A DNA stretch of 64,000 nucleotides from JAIBJN01 sp963830885 (GCA_963830885.1 CAWHOA010000038.1:78537-142536), one strand, 5' to 3'. Positions 1 through 8,097 are shown, numbered from the stretch's first letter. Notes: a model not told the origin generated them from the sequence alone. Numbers and translations: made by a program.

Positions 1-2
1 CC

Positions 3-563
3 GGCGCGGTGGGCGAGCCCGAGCTCGACGAGCTGCGTGCGCTCCTCTCGCACCCGAAGGCGGTCGCGGTCGGCGAGACGGGGCTCGACTACTACCGCGA
101 CCTTGCCCCGAGAGACCGCCAGGCATGGGCGTTCAGAGCGCAGTCGGAGCTGGCTGCGGAGCTTGACAAGCCCCTCGTCGTCCACACCCGCTCCGCGGAC
201 GCCGAGACGGTCGCGGCGCTCGAGGCACTCACGCCGGAGGTGCGGGTCATCCTGCACTGCTTTTCGTCTTCAGCCCTGCTCGAGCCCGCGCTGGAGCACG
301 GCTGGTACGTCTCGTTCGCCGGAAATGTCACCTACCCCAAGGCGACGGAGCTGCGCTGGGCGGCTGCGCGCGTTCCGCCCGAGCGGCTGCTGGCCGAGAC
401 CGACTGCCCGTACCTCGCGCCCCAGCCCGTACGCGGGAAGCGGAACGAGCCCGCCTACGTCGCGCACACCGTCGCGGTGCTCGCGGAGGCCCGCGGTGAC
501 GACGTCGGCGCCCTGGCGGCCCAGATCGAGGAGAACGCCGCCGCCCTCTTCTCCCTGCCGTGA
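3..563 (+). CDS. tatD: TatD family metal-dependent DNase, 5' end cut off by the window
   Basis: This is the C-terminal part of a TatD-type metal-dependent hydrolase (3'-5' DNase of the amidohydrolase superfamily). The frame is open to the left edge, so about a quarter of the usual 255-265 residues is missing. Visible family motifs are GETGLDYYRD (metal-binding Glu), VHTRSADAE, LHCFSSS and AETDCPYLAPQP, which carries the conserved Asp and the TD-x-P-x-LAP signature. The stop overlaps the rsmA start (GTGA), so the two are co-transcribed, as tatD and rsmA/ksgA commonly are. The family call is safe. The physiological role (DNA repair or RNA quality control) is inferred from family knowledge only. 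Confidence 0.95.
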   Translation, partial: GAVGEPELDELRALLSHPKAVAVGETGLDYYRDLAPRDRQAWAFRAQSELAAELDKPLVVHTRSADAETVAALEALTPEVRVILHCFSSSALLEPALEHGWYVSFAGNVTYPKATELRWAAARVPPERLLAETDCPYLAPQPVRGKRNEPAYVAHTVAVLAEARGDDVGALAAQIEENAAALFSLP

Positions 564-1339
564 GCGTCCGCCCGAAACGCGAGCTTGGCCAGCACTGGCT
601 GGTCGACGAGAACATCCTCCAGGTGATCGGGAGGCTCGGGGAGATCGGGCCGGAGGACGTCGTCCTCGAGATCGGCCCCGGCCTGGGCGTGCTGACGGCG
701 TACCTGGCAGGCCGGGCCCGGGCGGTGCATGCCGTCGAGGTCGATCGCTCACTCGAGGCGTTGCTCCGGGAGCGGCTCGCCGGTGCGGAGAACGTCGAGC
801 TGGTCTTCGGCGACGCGCTCGACCTGCTCGGCGCGGACTTCGCTCCCGCACCGACGAAGCTCGTCGCCAACCTGCCGTACAACGTAGCCACGCCGATCGT
901 GATGGAGAGCCTCGCGGCGCTGCCCACGGTCCAGCTCTGGTGTGTGATGGTGCAGCGGGAAGTCGCGGACCGCTTCCTCGCGGCGCCCGGGACGAAGGAC
1001 TACGGCGCGGTCTCGGTCGTGCTCCAGCTCGTCACGGAGCGCAGCGGGTTCCATCCGGTCGCGCGCACGTGCTTCCGGCCGCCCCCGAATGTCGACTCTG
1101 CCCTGGTCGCCTTCCGGCGGACGCGGGACTGGGATGCCGCCATGGATGAGGTCCGGCGGCTGGCGCAGGCGGCGTTCGCCCATCGGCGCAAGACGCTCGC
1201 CAACTCGGTCGAGCTGGCCGGGCTCGCCGACCGGGAGCGTGTTGTCGCCGCGCTCGGCGAGCTGGGCCGAGCCCCTGATGTCCGGGCCGAGGCGCTTGCG
1301 CCCGCGGAGCTTCTCCGCCTCTCCGAGCTTCTCGCATGA
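560..1339 (+). CDS. rsmA: 16S rRNA (adenine1518/1519-N6)-dimethyltransferase RsmA (KsgA)
   Basis: This enzyme dimethylates the two adjacent adenines in the 3'-terminal hairpin of 16S rRNA during 30S assembly, using S-adenosylmethionine. The 259-residue protein has normal length. It starts with the family hallmark KRELGQHWLVDENIL (residues about 4-18), followed by the SAM-binding LEIGPGLGVLTAYL (about 36-49) and the catalytic NLPYNV motif (about 104-109). The C-terminal HRRKTLANS segment is also typical. GTG start overlaps the tatD stop by four bases, and its own stop overlaps ispE (ATGA). Position between tatD and ispE is a classic actinobacterial operon. Confidence 0.97.
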   Translation: MSVRPKRELGQHWLVDENILQVIGRLGEIGPEDVVLEIGPGLGVLTAYLAGRARAVHAVEVDRSLEALLRERLAGAENVELVFGDALDLLGADFAPAPTKLVANLPYNVATPIVMESLAALPTVQLWCVMVQREVADRFLAAPGTKDYGAVSVVLQLVTERSGFHPVARTCFRPPPNVDSALVAFRRTRDWDAAMDEVRRLAQAAFAHRRKTLANSVELAGLADRERVVAALGELGRAPDVRAEALAPAELLRLSELLA

Positions 1340-2166
1340 GGCCGGCCCGGGCCGTCGCCGCAGCGAAGATCAACCTGGCGCTCGTCGTCGGGCCGCGCCG
1401 GGACGACGGCCTGCACGAGGTGGCCACGGTGCTCCAGCGGATCGACGTCTGCGACCGGCTCGCGCTTCAGCCGGCCGCACAGCTCGCGGTCGGAGGCTTC
1501 GCCGACGACACGATCGTCGGACAGGCACTCACCCGACTCGCAGCCGAGGCCGGCGTCGCGCCGGCCTGGAGCGTCCGCATCTCGAAGGAGATCCCCGTGG
1601 CGGCGGGGCTCGGCGGCGGGAGTGCGGACGCGGCGGCGGCGCTCCAGCTCGCGAACGAGCGGCTCGCAGAGCCGCTCCCCTCGGACCGCCTGCACGCGCT
1701 CGCCGTCTCCCTCGGCGCCGACGTTCCCTTCTTCCTCGAGCCGGGCCCGAAGCTGGCCGAGGGCGCGGGGGAGCGGCTGACACCTCTCGACCTGCCGCAG
1801 GACTTCTGGGCGGCGGTCGCAGTGGCGCGGGACATGCGGAAGTCCTCCACGCGCGAGGTCTACGAGGCCTACGACGCCCTCGGAGGCGGCCCCGGCTTCG
1901 AGGAGCGCCGCGCCGATCTGCTCCGCGGACTCGCGGAGGCGAGCAGGCCGGCCGACTTCGCGCGCCTTCCGGCCAACGATCTCGCGGAGGCGTCCGGCGC
2001 AGCGCCGCTCGCGGCCGAGTTGCGCGCGGCAGGGGCATTCCGGGCCGACGTCAGCGGCGCCGGGCCGGCCGTCTACGGGCTCTTCCAGAGCCGCGCGGAA
2101 GCGCGCTCGGCGGTGCGTCGGCTGGGGCGTCGGACCCGCACCTGGATCGCCGCAGCCGTCTGGTAA
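1336..2166 (+). CDS. ispE: 4-diphosphocytidyl-2-C-methyl-D-erythritol kinase
   Basis: IspE phosphorylates CDP-methylerythritol in the MEP pathway of isoprenoid precursor synthesis, so this organism makes IPP/DMAPP by the non-mevalonate route. It is a GHMP kinase: AAAKINLAL near the N-terminus (about 11-19) and the ATP-binding PVAAGLGGGSADAAAAL (about 86-102) are clear, as is the C-terminal SGAGPAVYGLF (third GHMP motif). The 276 residues are slightly shorter than many homologues. ATG overlaps the rsmA stop, so it is the third gene of the tatD-rsmA-ispE operon. Confidence 0.96.
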   Translation: MRPARAVAAAKINLALVVGPRRDDGLHEVATVLQRIDVCDRLALQPAAQLAVGGFADDTIVGQALTRLAAEAGVAPAWSVRISKEIPVAAGLGGGSADAAAALQLANERLAEPLPSDRLHALAVSLGADVPFFLEPGPKLAEGAGERLTPLDLPQDFWAAVAVARDMRKSSTREVYEAYDALGGGPGFEERRADLLRGLAEASRPADFARLPANDLAEASGAAPLAAELRAAGAFRADVSGAGPAVYGLFQSRAEARSAVRRLGRRTRTWIAAAVW

Positions 2167-2169
2167 CGT
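2164..2169 (+). promoter_or_regulatory. -10-like box TAACGT before the 2177 gene
   Basis: TAACGT ends seven bases before the GTG at 2177 and no Shine-Dalgarno is present. This fits a leaderless transcript, the layout repeated at many genes in this window. It overlaps the ispE stop codon. Confidence 0.4.
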
Positions 2170-2176
2170 CGCCGGC

Positions 2177-2533
2177 GTGACGACGTCGCCCGTCATCGAG
2201 GCCGGCGAGAGCGGCCGCGGCCACTGGCTGCGCGAGCGCCGACTGCGCCTGGCGTTGCTGATCGGCCTGGTCGAGAGCCTCCTCGTTGTCTGGGGTGGGC
2301 TGGGCTGGTTCTGGGTGCTCGCACTCGCCGCTGTGGCGGTCGTGCTCTACGCCTTCGCCGCGCGGGGCGTTCGCTTCCACGCGCTCCGCGAGATCGCGTG
2401 GATCTTTGCCGCCTCCCAGCTGATCGCTGTGATCGTCCCGGTGCTCTGGGAGGTCGCCAAGTTCTTCGCCCTCGTGATCCTCGTCCTGATGGCAGCGCTC
2501 CTGCTCGTCATGCTCCTCATGGATCGCCGCTAG
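2177..2533 (+). CDS. small integral membrane protein of unknown function
   Basis: The 118-residue protein has a short charged N-terminus and three or four hydrophobic stretches: about 32-50 (LIGLVESLLVVWGGLGW), 50-65, 78-95 and 98-115, ending in the charged MDRR. That is the shape of a small polytopic inner-membrane protein. No catalytic motif is visible and I do not recognise a named family. It lies between ispE and a tRNA. Third-position GC is as high as in its neighbours, which supports a real gene. GTG was chosen because a TAACGT box lies seven bases upstream. Confidence 0.75.
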   Translation: MTTSPVIEAGESGRGHWLRERRLRLALLIGLVESLLVVWGGLGWFWVLALAAVAVVLYAFAARGVRFHALREIAWIFAASQLIAVIVPVLWEVAKFFALVILVLMAALLLVMLLMDRR

Positions 2534-2555
2534 CCGTCTGTGCCCCTGCCCTGCC

Positions 2556-2561
2556 TATACT
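2556..2561 (+). promoter_or_regulatory. -10 box TATACT of tRNA-Gln
   Basis: TATACT, close to the sigma-70 consensus, ends ten bases before the first base of tRNA-Gln. Confidence 0.55.
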
Positions 2562-2571
2562 CGACGTCCGG

Positions 2572-2646
2572 TGGGGCGTAGCCAAGTTGGTAAGGCAGCG
2601 GGTTTTGGTCCCGTGACCGGAGGTTCGAATCCTCCCGCCCCAGCCA
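2572..2646 (+). tRNA. tRNA-Gln (anticodon TTG), CCA encoded
   Basis: The cloverleaf folds cleanly. The acceptor TGGGGCG (2572-2578) pairs with CGCCCCA (2636-2642), and G2643 is the discriminator. The anticodon stem GCGGG/CCCGT encloses the loop TTTTGGT, giving anticodon TTG (reads CAA). The T arm contains GGTTCGAAT. The 3' CCA is encoded in the DNA (2644-2646), unlike the two other tRNAs in this window. Confidence 0.97.
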
Positions 2647-2656
2647 TGACGCGCCC

Positions 2657-3997
2657 GTGACCGACAGCCCTCTTGCAGCGGTGGTGATGGCCGCAGGCCT
2701 CGGGACGCGTATGCGGTCGAGCCGGCCCAAGCACCTCCACGAGATCCTCGGGCGGCGGCTCGTCGACTGGACGATCGCTGCAGCGCAGGAGCTCGGGCCG
2801 GATCCGCTGGTCGTCGTCACCTCGCCGGGGACGCTGCCCGAGCTCGAGGGCACATTGCCCCCGGGCGTCGCGCTCGCGGTCCAGGAGAAGCCGCGCGGAA
2901 CCGGAGACGCCGCCGCCTCGGCGCGCCCGGCGCTCGAGGGTTTCGCCGGTGACGTCCTCGTGATGGCCGGCGACGCGCCGCTCCTCGCCGCCGCCGAGCT
3001 TCGCAGGCTCCTCGACGCGCATCGCTCCGAGAGCGCCGCCGCAACCGTCCTCTCCTTCGAACCGGATGAGCCGGGCTCGTACGGGCGCGTCATCCGCGAC
3101 GAGGCGGGCCGGCTACGCGCGATCGTCGAGGCGCGCGACGCGACGCCGGAGGAGCTGGCAGTCCGCGAAGTCAATTCATCCGTCTACGCCTTCGACGCAG
3201 ACGCGCTCTGGGAGGGGCTCGCCCACCTCGACACGGACAACGCGCAGGGGGAGCTCTACCTCACCGACGCGGTGCGCCATCTGGTGGATGACGGACGGCA
3301 GGTCGCCGTGTACCGTGCGGAGGATCCTCGTGTCGGCGAAGGCGTGAACACTCGAGCCGATCTCGCGGCTGCCGCGGGGCAGCTCCGCGATCAGATCGTC
3401 GCCGGCCATCTCGAGGCGGGCGTCACCGTTGTCGACCCCGTGACCACGTGGATCGACCCTGACGTGGAGCTCGAGCCCGACACCGTCATCCATCCGTTCA
3501 CCGTCCTGCGCGGACGGACTGTCGTTCGCCGCGGAGCCGAGGTCGGGCCGCACGCCGTCCTCGTCGACGCCGAGGTGGGAGAGGGAGCGCTCGTCGGTCC
3601 CTTCTGTTACCTTCGCCCCGGAACGGTGCTCGCTGCGCGTGCCAAGGCAGGGACCTTCGTGGAGCTCAAGAACGCCCGCATCGGCGAGGGCACCAAGGTG
3701 CCGCACCTGTCGTACCTCGGGGACGCCGAGGTGGGGGAGGGCACGAATGTGGGTGCCGGGACGATCACGGCGAACTTCCCGCACCAGCCCGGCCGCGAGA
3801 AGGCCAGGACGACGATCGGCCGGAACGTCAGGACCGGTATTCACAATGGCTTCGAGGCTCCTGTGACAATCGGAGACGGCGCATGGATCGGCGGCGGCTC
3901 GTACATCACCGAGGACGTGCCGCCCGACTCGCTCGCGATCGCGCGGGCCGAACAGGTCACCAAGGAGGGCTACCTGCGTGGAAAGCGGAACGACTGA
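2657..3997 (+). CDS. glmU: bifunctional UDP-GlcNAc pyrophosphorylase / glucosamine-1-phosphate N-acetyltransferase
   Basis: GlmU makes UDP-N-acetylglucosamine for peptidoglycan. The C-terminal half acetylates glucosamine-1-P and the N-terminal half adds UMP. The uridyltransferase signature AAGLGTRMRSSRPKHLHEI is at residues about 12-30, and the nucleotide-sugar motif GDAPLL near 105. From about residue 250 the protein is a left-handed beta-helix with hexapeptide repeats (for example AEVGEGTNVGAGTITANF), containing the acetyl-CoA site. At 446 residues it is full length. GTG start follows tRNA-Gln by ten bases. It overlaps prs by 20 bases; glmU-prs is a very common bacterial pair. Confidence 0.97.
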   Translation: MTDSPLAAVVMAAGLGTRMRSSRPKHLHEILGRRLVDWTIAAAQELGPDPLVVVTSPGTLPELEGTLPPGVALAVQEKPRGTGDAAASARPALEGFAGDVLVMAGDAPLLAAAELRRLLDAHRSESAAATVLSFEPDEPGSYGRVIRDEAGRLRAIVEARDATPEELAVREVNSSVYAFDADALWEGLAHLDTDNAQGELYLTDAVRHLVDDGRQVAVYRAEDPRVGEGVNTRADLAAAAGQLRDQIVAGHLEAGVTVVDPVTTWIDPDVELEPDTVIHPFTVLRGRTVVRRGAEVGPHAVLVDAEVGEGALVGPFCYLRPGTVLAARAKAGTFVELKNARIGEGTKVPHLSYLGDAEVGEGTNVGAGTITANFPHQPGREKARTTIGRNVRTGIHNGFEAPVTIGDGAWIGGGSYITEDVPPDSLAIARAEQVTKEGYLRGKRND

Positions 3998-5048
3998 GCT
4001 GTCGCTGCCGGGCCTCGGCGTGACGCCCGAGCACAGCCCCCAGCCGCACGGCGAGCGCGGCCGTTGGATCGAGCGCGGCCCCTCGGGAAAGCTCATGCTC
4101 TTCGCAGGGCGCTCGCACCCCGTCCTGGCGCAGAAGATCGCCGACCAGCTCAACATCGAGCTCGGCGACGTCAAGCTGAAGACCTTCGCCAACGGCGAGA
4201 CCTACGTCCGCTACAAGGAGTCGATCCGCGGGGCCGACGTCTTCATCGTCCAGACGTGCCACGGCCGCGCGACGAACGACTACCTCTGGGAGCTCCAGAT
4301 CATGATCCAGGCGGCGAAGCTCGCCTCGGCGAACCGGATCACCGCGATCATGCCGTGGTTTCCCTACTCGCGGCAGGACAAGAAGTCCGCACCGCGGGAG
4401 CCGATCACCGCGAAGCTCCTCGCCGACGTGCTCGACGCCGCCGGCGCCGATCGCGTCCTCACGATGGATCTCCACGCCGGCCAGATCCAGGGCTTCTTCC
4501 GCATCCCGGTCGACCACATGACCGCGCTGCCGCTCTTCGCGCGCTACTACCGTGAAACGCTCGGACTCCACGGTGAGGGGGTCGTAGCCGTCTCGCCCGA
4601 CCCGGGCCGCGCGAAGATGGCGACGAAGTTCGCGCAGATGCTCGACGCCGACTTCGCGCTGATGAACAAGCAGCGTCCGGCCCACGACGTCGCCTCCGTG
4701 ACCGAGGTCGTCGGCGACGTCCGCGGCAAGGTCGCGATCATGAGCGACGACATCATCGTCACCGGCGGCACCCTCGTCGCCGGCGCGCAGGCACTCCTGG
4801 ACGCTGGTGCGACCAAGGTCTACGCGTGCGCGACGCACGGCCTCTTCCCCGGCGACGCGCTCACGAAGCTCGCCGAGTCCGAGCTGGCCGGCCTCGCGGT
4901 CGCCGACACGGTGCCGATCCCGGAGCTGAACCGCCCCGACAAGCTGAGCGTGCTGACGATCTCCGGGATCCTCGCCGAGACCATCGAGAACGTCTTCGCG
5001 GACGAGTCCGTCTCAGCCATCTTCGCCGGCGAGAATCAGCTCTTCTAA
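3978..5048 (+). CDS. prs: ribose-phosphate pyrophosphokinase (PRPP synthase)
   Basis: Prs converts ribose-5-phosphate and ATP to PRPP for nucleotide, histidine and tryptophan synthesis. The catalytic core begins at about residue 39 (KLMLFAGRSHPVLAQ). The ATP/metal site contains DLHAGQIQGFF, the flexible loop region has VSPDPGRAKMA, and the PRPP-binding signature DDIIVTGGTLV lies near residue 255. The 356 residues exceed the usual 310-320 because of an N-terminal extension of about 38 residues without recognisable motif; a later in-frame GTG at 4020 would shorten it. The GTG at 3978 gives the 20-base overlap with glmU. Confidence 0.95.
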   Translation: MESGTTELSLPGLGVTPEHSPQPHGERGRWIERGPSGKLMLFAGRSHPVLAQKIADQLNIELGDVKLKTFANGETYVRYKESIRGADVFIVQTCHGRATNDYLWELQIMIQAAKLASANRITAIMPWFPYSRQDKKSAPREPITAKLLADVLDAAGADRVLTMDLHAGQIQGFFRIPVDHMTALPLFARYYRETLGLHGEGVVAVSPDPGRAKMATKFAQMLDADFALMNKQRPAHDVASVTEVVGDVRGKVAIMSDDIIVTGGTLVAGAQALLDAGATKVYACATHGLFPGDALTKLAESELAGLAVADTVPIPELNRPDKLSVLTISGILAETIENVFADESVSAIFAGENQLF

Positions 5049-5186
5049 CAGACCGAAAGAGCCATCTGGTCTCGCGCTGCCGCTCGACGGTCAGGATCAG
5101 AGCTCGTCGCTGTGGAGCGGTCTTGCGTCAACCATCCAGAGCCCACTGATCTGGTCTCCGGGGATGCGAGCAAGGAACGTGGCAGT

Positions 5187-5262
5187 AGAGGCGCAAAGGC
5201 TCGGGTCGAGCTGAGCCGGCGCGCGCTCGCGACACACTCAGCGCCGCCTTTGCCAAACCTCT
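5187..5262. other. gap 5049-5327: long imperfect hairpin, no credible gene
   Basis: The 279 bases between prs and the next small gene have no convincing coding frame. Nested inverted repeats are visible: AGAGG (5187-5191) with CCTCT (5258-5262), GCAAAGGC (5193-5200) with GCCTTTGC (5246-5253), and GCTGAG (5210-5215) with CTCAGC (5237-5242). Together they make a rod-like structure of about 76 bases. Downstream, TACAGT (5272-5277) could be a -10 box and ACGCC/GGCGT near 5290-5305 a short leader hairpin. It may be a structured RNA or the prs terminator region; it has no U-tract. Confidence 0.4.
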
Positions 5263-5327
5263 GCTCAGCGCTACAGTGAGAGGCGGGACAACGCCCTCTA
5301 GGCGTCGGGGGAACTGGTCTCTCTGCG

Positions 5328-5585
5328 GTGAGAGACGAGATGGGGTCGAGACTGCCCAGGCGGCCGCGCATCTTCGCGGCACATCGACCGGCCCGCGACG
5401 CCGGCCGATCGACCGCGCCCGTGGAGGATCCCTGGGCCGGTGAGGACGACGACTGGACCGGTGACCCGGCAGCGGACGACCCGCGCGATGTCGACCGTTT
5501 CTTCCGTGGGGCAGTCTTCGGCGTCCTGGCGGGCGCCCTGCTCTGGGGGCTCATCGTCCTCGGGCTCGTCCTCCTGCTCGGCTGA
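5328..5585 (+). CDS. small single-pass membrane protein, unknown function
   Basis: The 85-residue protein has an arginine-rich N-terminus, an acidic middle (DPWAGEDDDWTGDPAADDP) and one C-terminal transmembrane helix at about 62-84 (FGVLAGALLWGLIVLGLVLL). It would be a tail-anchored-like or single-pass protein. I do not recognise a family. An in-frame ATG at 5340 is an alternative start giving 81 residues. The clear helix and codon usage like that of its neighbours support a real gene. Confidence 0.6.
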   Translation: MRDEMGSRLPRRPRIFAAHRPARDAGRSTAPVEDPWAGEDDDWTGDPAADDPRDVDRFFRGAVFGVLAGALLWGLIVLGLVLLLG

Positions 5586-5844
5586 AGCGCCCGCCTGCCG
5601 GAAACACCTCGGACGAGGGGTGGTGAGGTCACGCGGCAGAGCCGATGGACGCTGGAGAACTGCGGTTTGCGGCCTGTACGACTCGGAATCCCCGATCCCT
5701 CGCTACGCGAGGAGCTCAGCGACCACTATGCGCGGTCGGGCTTCGCTGTGCGTCCATTGGGCGACCGCGAGCTCGCCGTCGAGCGCCGATGCGCCGGACG
5801 AGGGGGTCTCAGGTGTGCTGTTCCTGTTCAGGCCGGAAACCAGT

Positions 5845-5870
5845 GAGCGGCCCGGGTGGCCGGGCCGCTC
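5845..5870. other. gap 5586-6146: perfect 11-bp hairpin, no credible gene
   Basis: The 561 bases between two small genes contain no frame with convincing codon bias. The clearest structure is the perfect stem GAGCGGCCCGG (5845-5855) / CCGGGCCGCTC (5860-5870) with loop GTGG, flanked by a second pair, GAAACC (5836-5841) with GGTTTC (5881-5886). A further pair, GGGTCCG/CGGACCC, brackets about 6067-6104. It could be a terminator plus a structured RNA. Signature sequences of RNase P RNA, tmRNA and SRP RNA were looked for and not found. Confidence 0.4.
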
Positions 5871-6146
5871 GTTCGGGCGAGGTTTCTCATCTCCTACTTC
5901 GTGCCGGCGAGGAGGAGACCCCGCCCGAGATGGGCCTGAGGGAAGTTCCCGAACTTGATCCGGACGAGATCCTTGGACATCCGAAGCCGCCTTTCGTCTG
6001 TCGCAGCGAGGGCACGCACCGGTGTTTTCGGCCGCTCCGTCGGCGTCGGCATCCCTGGAACGTGGGATCGGGTCCGAGATGCCCAAAGTGGGGGATGTCA
6101 CGGACCCGCGGCGGCGGTCATCGTCCGTCGTGCATGCCGTACGGAC

Positions 6147-6758
6147 GTGAGTGACGCCCAGAGCTCGTTTCCGCCCGGGACACCGGAGCCCGCGCGGCGG
6201 CGGAAGCGCCGCCGTCGTCGGAAGAATGCCCACGAGTGCGCCCCGGGGGCGCCCCCTCTCGGCGGTCTTCTCCCTCCGGTCATCAAGGTCGAGATCCAGA
6301 ACCTCGACGCGATCGGCTTGCTTGCGCCGGACACGCGTGCCGAGGACGAGCGGCTCGCCGTACGACAGGCGTGGCTCGACGAGCGCGAGGTCGAGCTGCA
6401 GGCGGCCGAGGCCGAGCTGACGGAGCGTCGTCGGTCGCTCGAGGAGCTCGAGGACAGGATCGGGCCGACGGCGGCGCTCGTCGAGTCGCGGGAGAGCCTC
6501 GACCGCCGCGAGCAGCGGGTGGGCGAGGCCGAACGGGAGCTGCGTGATCAGAGCCGCGACCTCGACCAGCGCGAGAACGACCTCGAGGCGAGGAAGGCAG
6601 TCCTCGAGGCGGATCTGGAGCTGCGCGAGGAAGAGGTCGAGCGGCGCGAGGATCTGCTGGCCATGCGCGAGGAGCGGCTCACAGAGCGCCAGCGGGAGCT
6701 CGGCCTGTACGTCTCTCAGATCCAGGGCCGCATCGAGTCCCAGTCGGCGGCCCTCTAG
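6147..6758 (+). CDS. coiled-coil protein with basic N-terminus, unknown function
   Basis: The protein of about 203 residues starts with a basic stretch (PARRRKRRRRRKN, about 15-27). It then becomes one long charged coiled coil from about residue 60 to the end, rich in heptad-like E/R/L patterns such as LDRREQRVGEAERELRDQ. This recalls DivIVA/scaffold-type or structural proteins, but no DivIVA signature is present and no function can be named. The frame is open further upstream (to 5955), but that part lacks coding character, so GTG at 6147 is preferred. A 7-bp inverted repeat (CGTCCGT 6122-6128 / ACGGACG 6141-6147) abuts this start codon. Confidence 0.65.
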   Translation: MSDAQSSFPPGTPEPARRRKRRRRRKNAHECAPGAPPLGGLLPPVIKVEIQNLDAIGLLAPDTRAEDERLAVRQAWLDEREVELQAAEAELTERRRSLEELEDRIGPTAALVESRESLDRREQRVGEAERELRDQSRDLDQRENDLEARKAVLEADLELREEEVERREDLLAMREERLTERQRELGLYVSQIQGRIESQSAAL

Positions 6759-6769
6759 CGCCGCTCAGC

Positions 6770-6775
6770 TAGACT
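6770..6775 (+). promoter_or_regulatory. -10 box TAGACT before rplY
   Basis: TAGACT ends eleven bases before the rplY ATG. The same hexamer precedes the tlpA-like, fdxA, addB-like and CBS genes in this window. Confidence 0.5.
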
Positions 6776-6786
6776 TGCCCGCCGGA

Positions 6787-7485
6787 ATGGCCGGTGAGCG
6801 CATCAAGCTCGACGTCAAAGCGCGCGAGGAGGCGGGCAGCGCCTACTCGCGGCGGCTGCGTGCGAGCGGAATGATCCCTGGCGTTCTCTACGGTGCCGGG
6901 AAGCAGGCGCATCCGTTCGCGGTCGAGGAGCGTGATCTCCGCCGCGTCCTCACGGGGGATCACGGCCTGCACGCCATCCTCGACGTCGTCTTCGAGGGGC
7001 AGAAGACCGCCCACCATGCGGTCCTCAAGGACTACCAGCTGGATCCGGTGCGTCCACGGCTGCTCCACATCGACTTGCACGAGGTCCGCCTCGACCAGGT
7101 GATCCAGTCGCAGGTCGCCGTCGAGCCGGTGGGCGAGTCGCCGGGTGTCAAGGAGGGCGGCGTGCTCACGCTCGTGGCCCGCGAGATCAACGTCGAGGCC
7201 TTGCCGATGGAGGTGCCCGACCGCCTCGAGCTCGACATCTCGAGCATGACTATCGGAGACAGCCTTCGCGTCTCGGACATCGTCGTGCCCGAGAGCGTCC
7301 GCCTGCTCGACGATCCCGAGTCCGTCGTCGTGACCGTGACTCCGCCCACCAAGGTCGAGGAGCCAGAGCCCGAGGAGGCCGAGGAGGCCGTCGAGGGCGA
7401 GGAGGCTCTGGAGGGCGAGGGCGAGGCGCCGGAGGCGGAAGGCGACGAGGGCGAGAGCGGCGGCGAAGAGCCCGCCGAAGGCTAG
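6787..7485 (+). CDS. rplY: 50S ribosomal protein L25/general stress protein Ctc
   Basis: The long (Ctc/TL5) form of ribosomal protein L25 binds 5S rRNA in the central protuberance of the 50S subunit. The 233-residue protein has the N-terminal L25 domain (about 1-90, with the typical ASGMIPGVLYGAGK), the C-terminal beta domain (about 95-190), and an acidic low-complexity tail of about 45 residues made mostly of E, A and G. Such acidic tails are usual in actinobacterial Ctc. ATG was chosen because the L25 homology begins right after it and a TAGACT box precedes it. It is followed by pth after nine bases, a conserved pair. Confidence 0.95.
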   Translation: MAGERIKLDVKAREEAGSAYSRRLRASGMIPGVLYGAGKQAHPFAVEERDLRRVLTGDHGLHAILDVVFEGQKTAHHAVLKDYQLDPVRPRLLHIDLHEVRLDQVIQSQVAVEPVGESPGVKEGGVLTLVAREINVEALPMEVPDRLELDISSMTIGDSLRVSDIVVPESVRLLDDPESVVVTVTPPTKVEEPEPEEAEEAVEGEEALEGEGEAPEAEGDEGESGGEEPAEG

Positions 7486-7494
7486 GACACCCCG

Positions 7495-8097
7495 ATGCGC
7501 CTCCTTCGTCGGGGCGCGCCCGCCTCGACGCTGGACCTGCTCGTCGCCGGGCTCGGAAACCCGGGGCGGGAGTACGCTCGGACACGCCACAACCTGGGCC
7601 ACATGGTCTCCGACGAGCTCGTGCGCAGGCACGGTGGGTCGTACCGGGCCAAGTTCTCGGGCGACCTCGCGGAGCTGCGGCTCGACGGCTCGCGGGTGGC
7701 ACTGCTGAAGCCGCAGACCTACATGAACGAGTCGGGGAAGTCGGTCGGGGCCGCGGTCCGGTTCTTCAAGGTTCCGCCCGAGCAGCTGCTCGTCGTGCAC
7801 GACGAGGTCGACCTCGACGTGGGGCGCCTTCAGGCGAGGCAGGGTGGCGGGCTGGCCGGCCACAACGGGCTGCGCTCGATCGCGCAGCACCTGGGGACCC
7901 CCGAGTTCATGCGGCTCCGGGTCGGCGTCGGGCGCCCGGAGCGCGGCGACCCCCGGCCCGTCGCCGACTGGGTGCTGACCCCCTTCCCGCCGGAGGTCGA
8001 CGTCGACGCGATCGTCGCGCGTGCGGCCGATGCCGTGGCGACGGTCGCCGGCGAGGGGCTCGAGGAGGCGCAGCAGCGCTTCAACGAACGGCCCTAG
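7495..8097 (+). CDS. pth: peptidyl-tRNA hydrolase
   Basis: Pth recycles peptidyl-tRNA released from stalled ribosomes by cleaving the ester bond. The 200-residue protein carries the family motifs AGLGNPGREYARTRHNLG (about 18-35; the His is catalytic), PQTYMNESGKSV (about 75-86), VVHDEVDLDVG (about 99-109, catalytic Asp) and GGLAGHNGLRSI. The N-terminus is about 15 residues longer than in E. coli, so a later start is possible. It lies directly behind rplY and ahead of a 350-base gap leading to mfd. Confidence 0.96.
   Translation: MRLLRRGAPASTLDLLVAGLGNPGREYARTRHNLGHMVSDELVRRHGGSYRAKFSGDLAELRLDGSRVALLKPQTYMNESGKSVGAAVRFFKVPPEQLLVVHDEVDLDVGRLQARQGGGLAGHNGLRSIAQHLGTPEFMRLRVGVGRPERGDPRPVADWVLTPFPPEVDVDAIVARAADAVATVAGEGLEEAQQRFNERP

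Noticed and set aside
5187..5262. Cyclic-di-GMP (GEMM) riboswitch, because of GCGCAAAGGCTCGGG
   Set aside because: Only a short stretch resembles GACGCAAAGCC. The GGCAAACC segment and the second helix of that riboswitch are missing.
5955..6146. An N-terminal extension of the coiled-coil protein to 5955
   Set aside because: The extra 64 residues have no coding character and cross two hairpins; the GTG at 6147 is more sensible.
5645..6154. Genes on either strand in the 5.6-6.15 kb gap
   Set aside because: The open frames (for example 5645-6154 plus and 5703-6233 minus) are arginine/serine-rich without hydrophobic pattern or codon bias, as expected from high GC.
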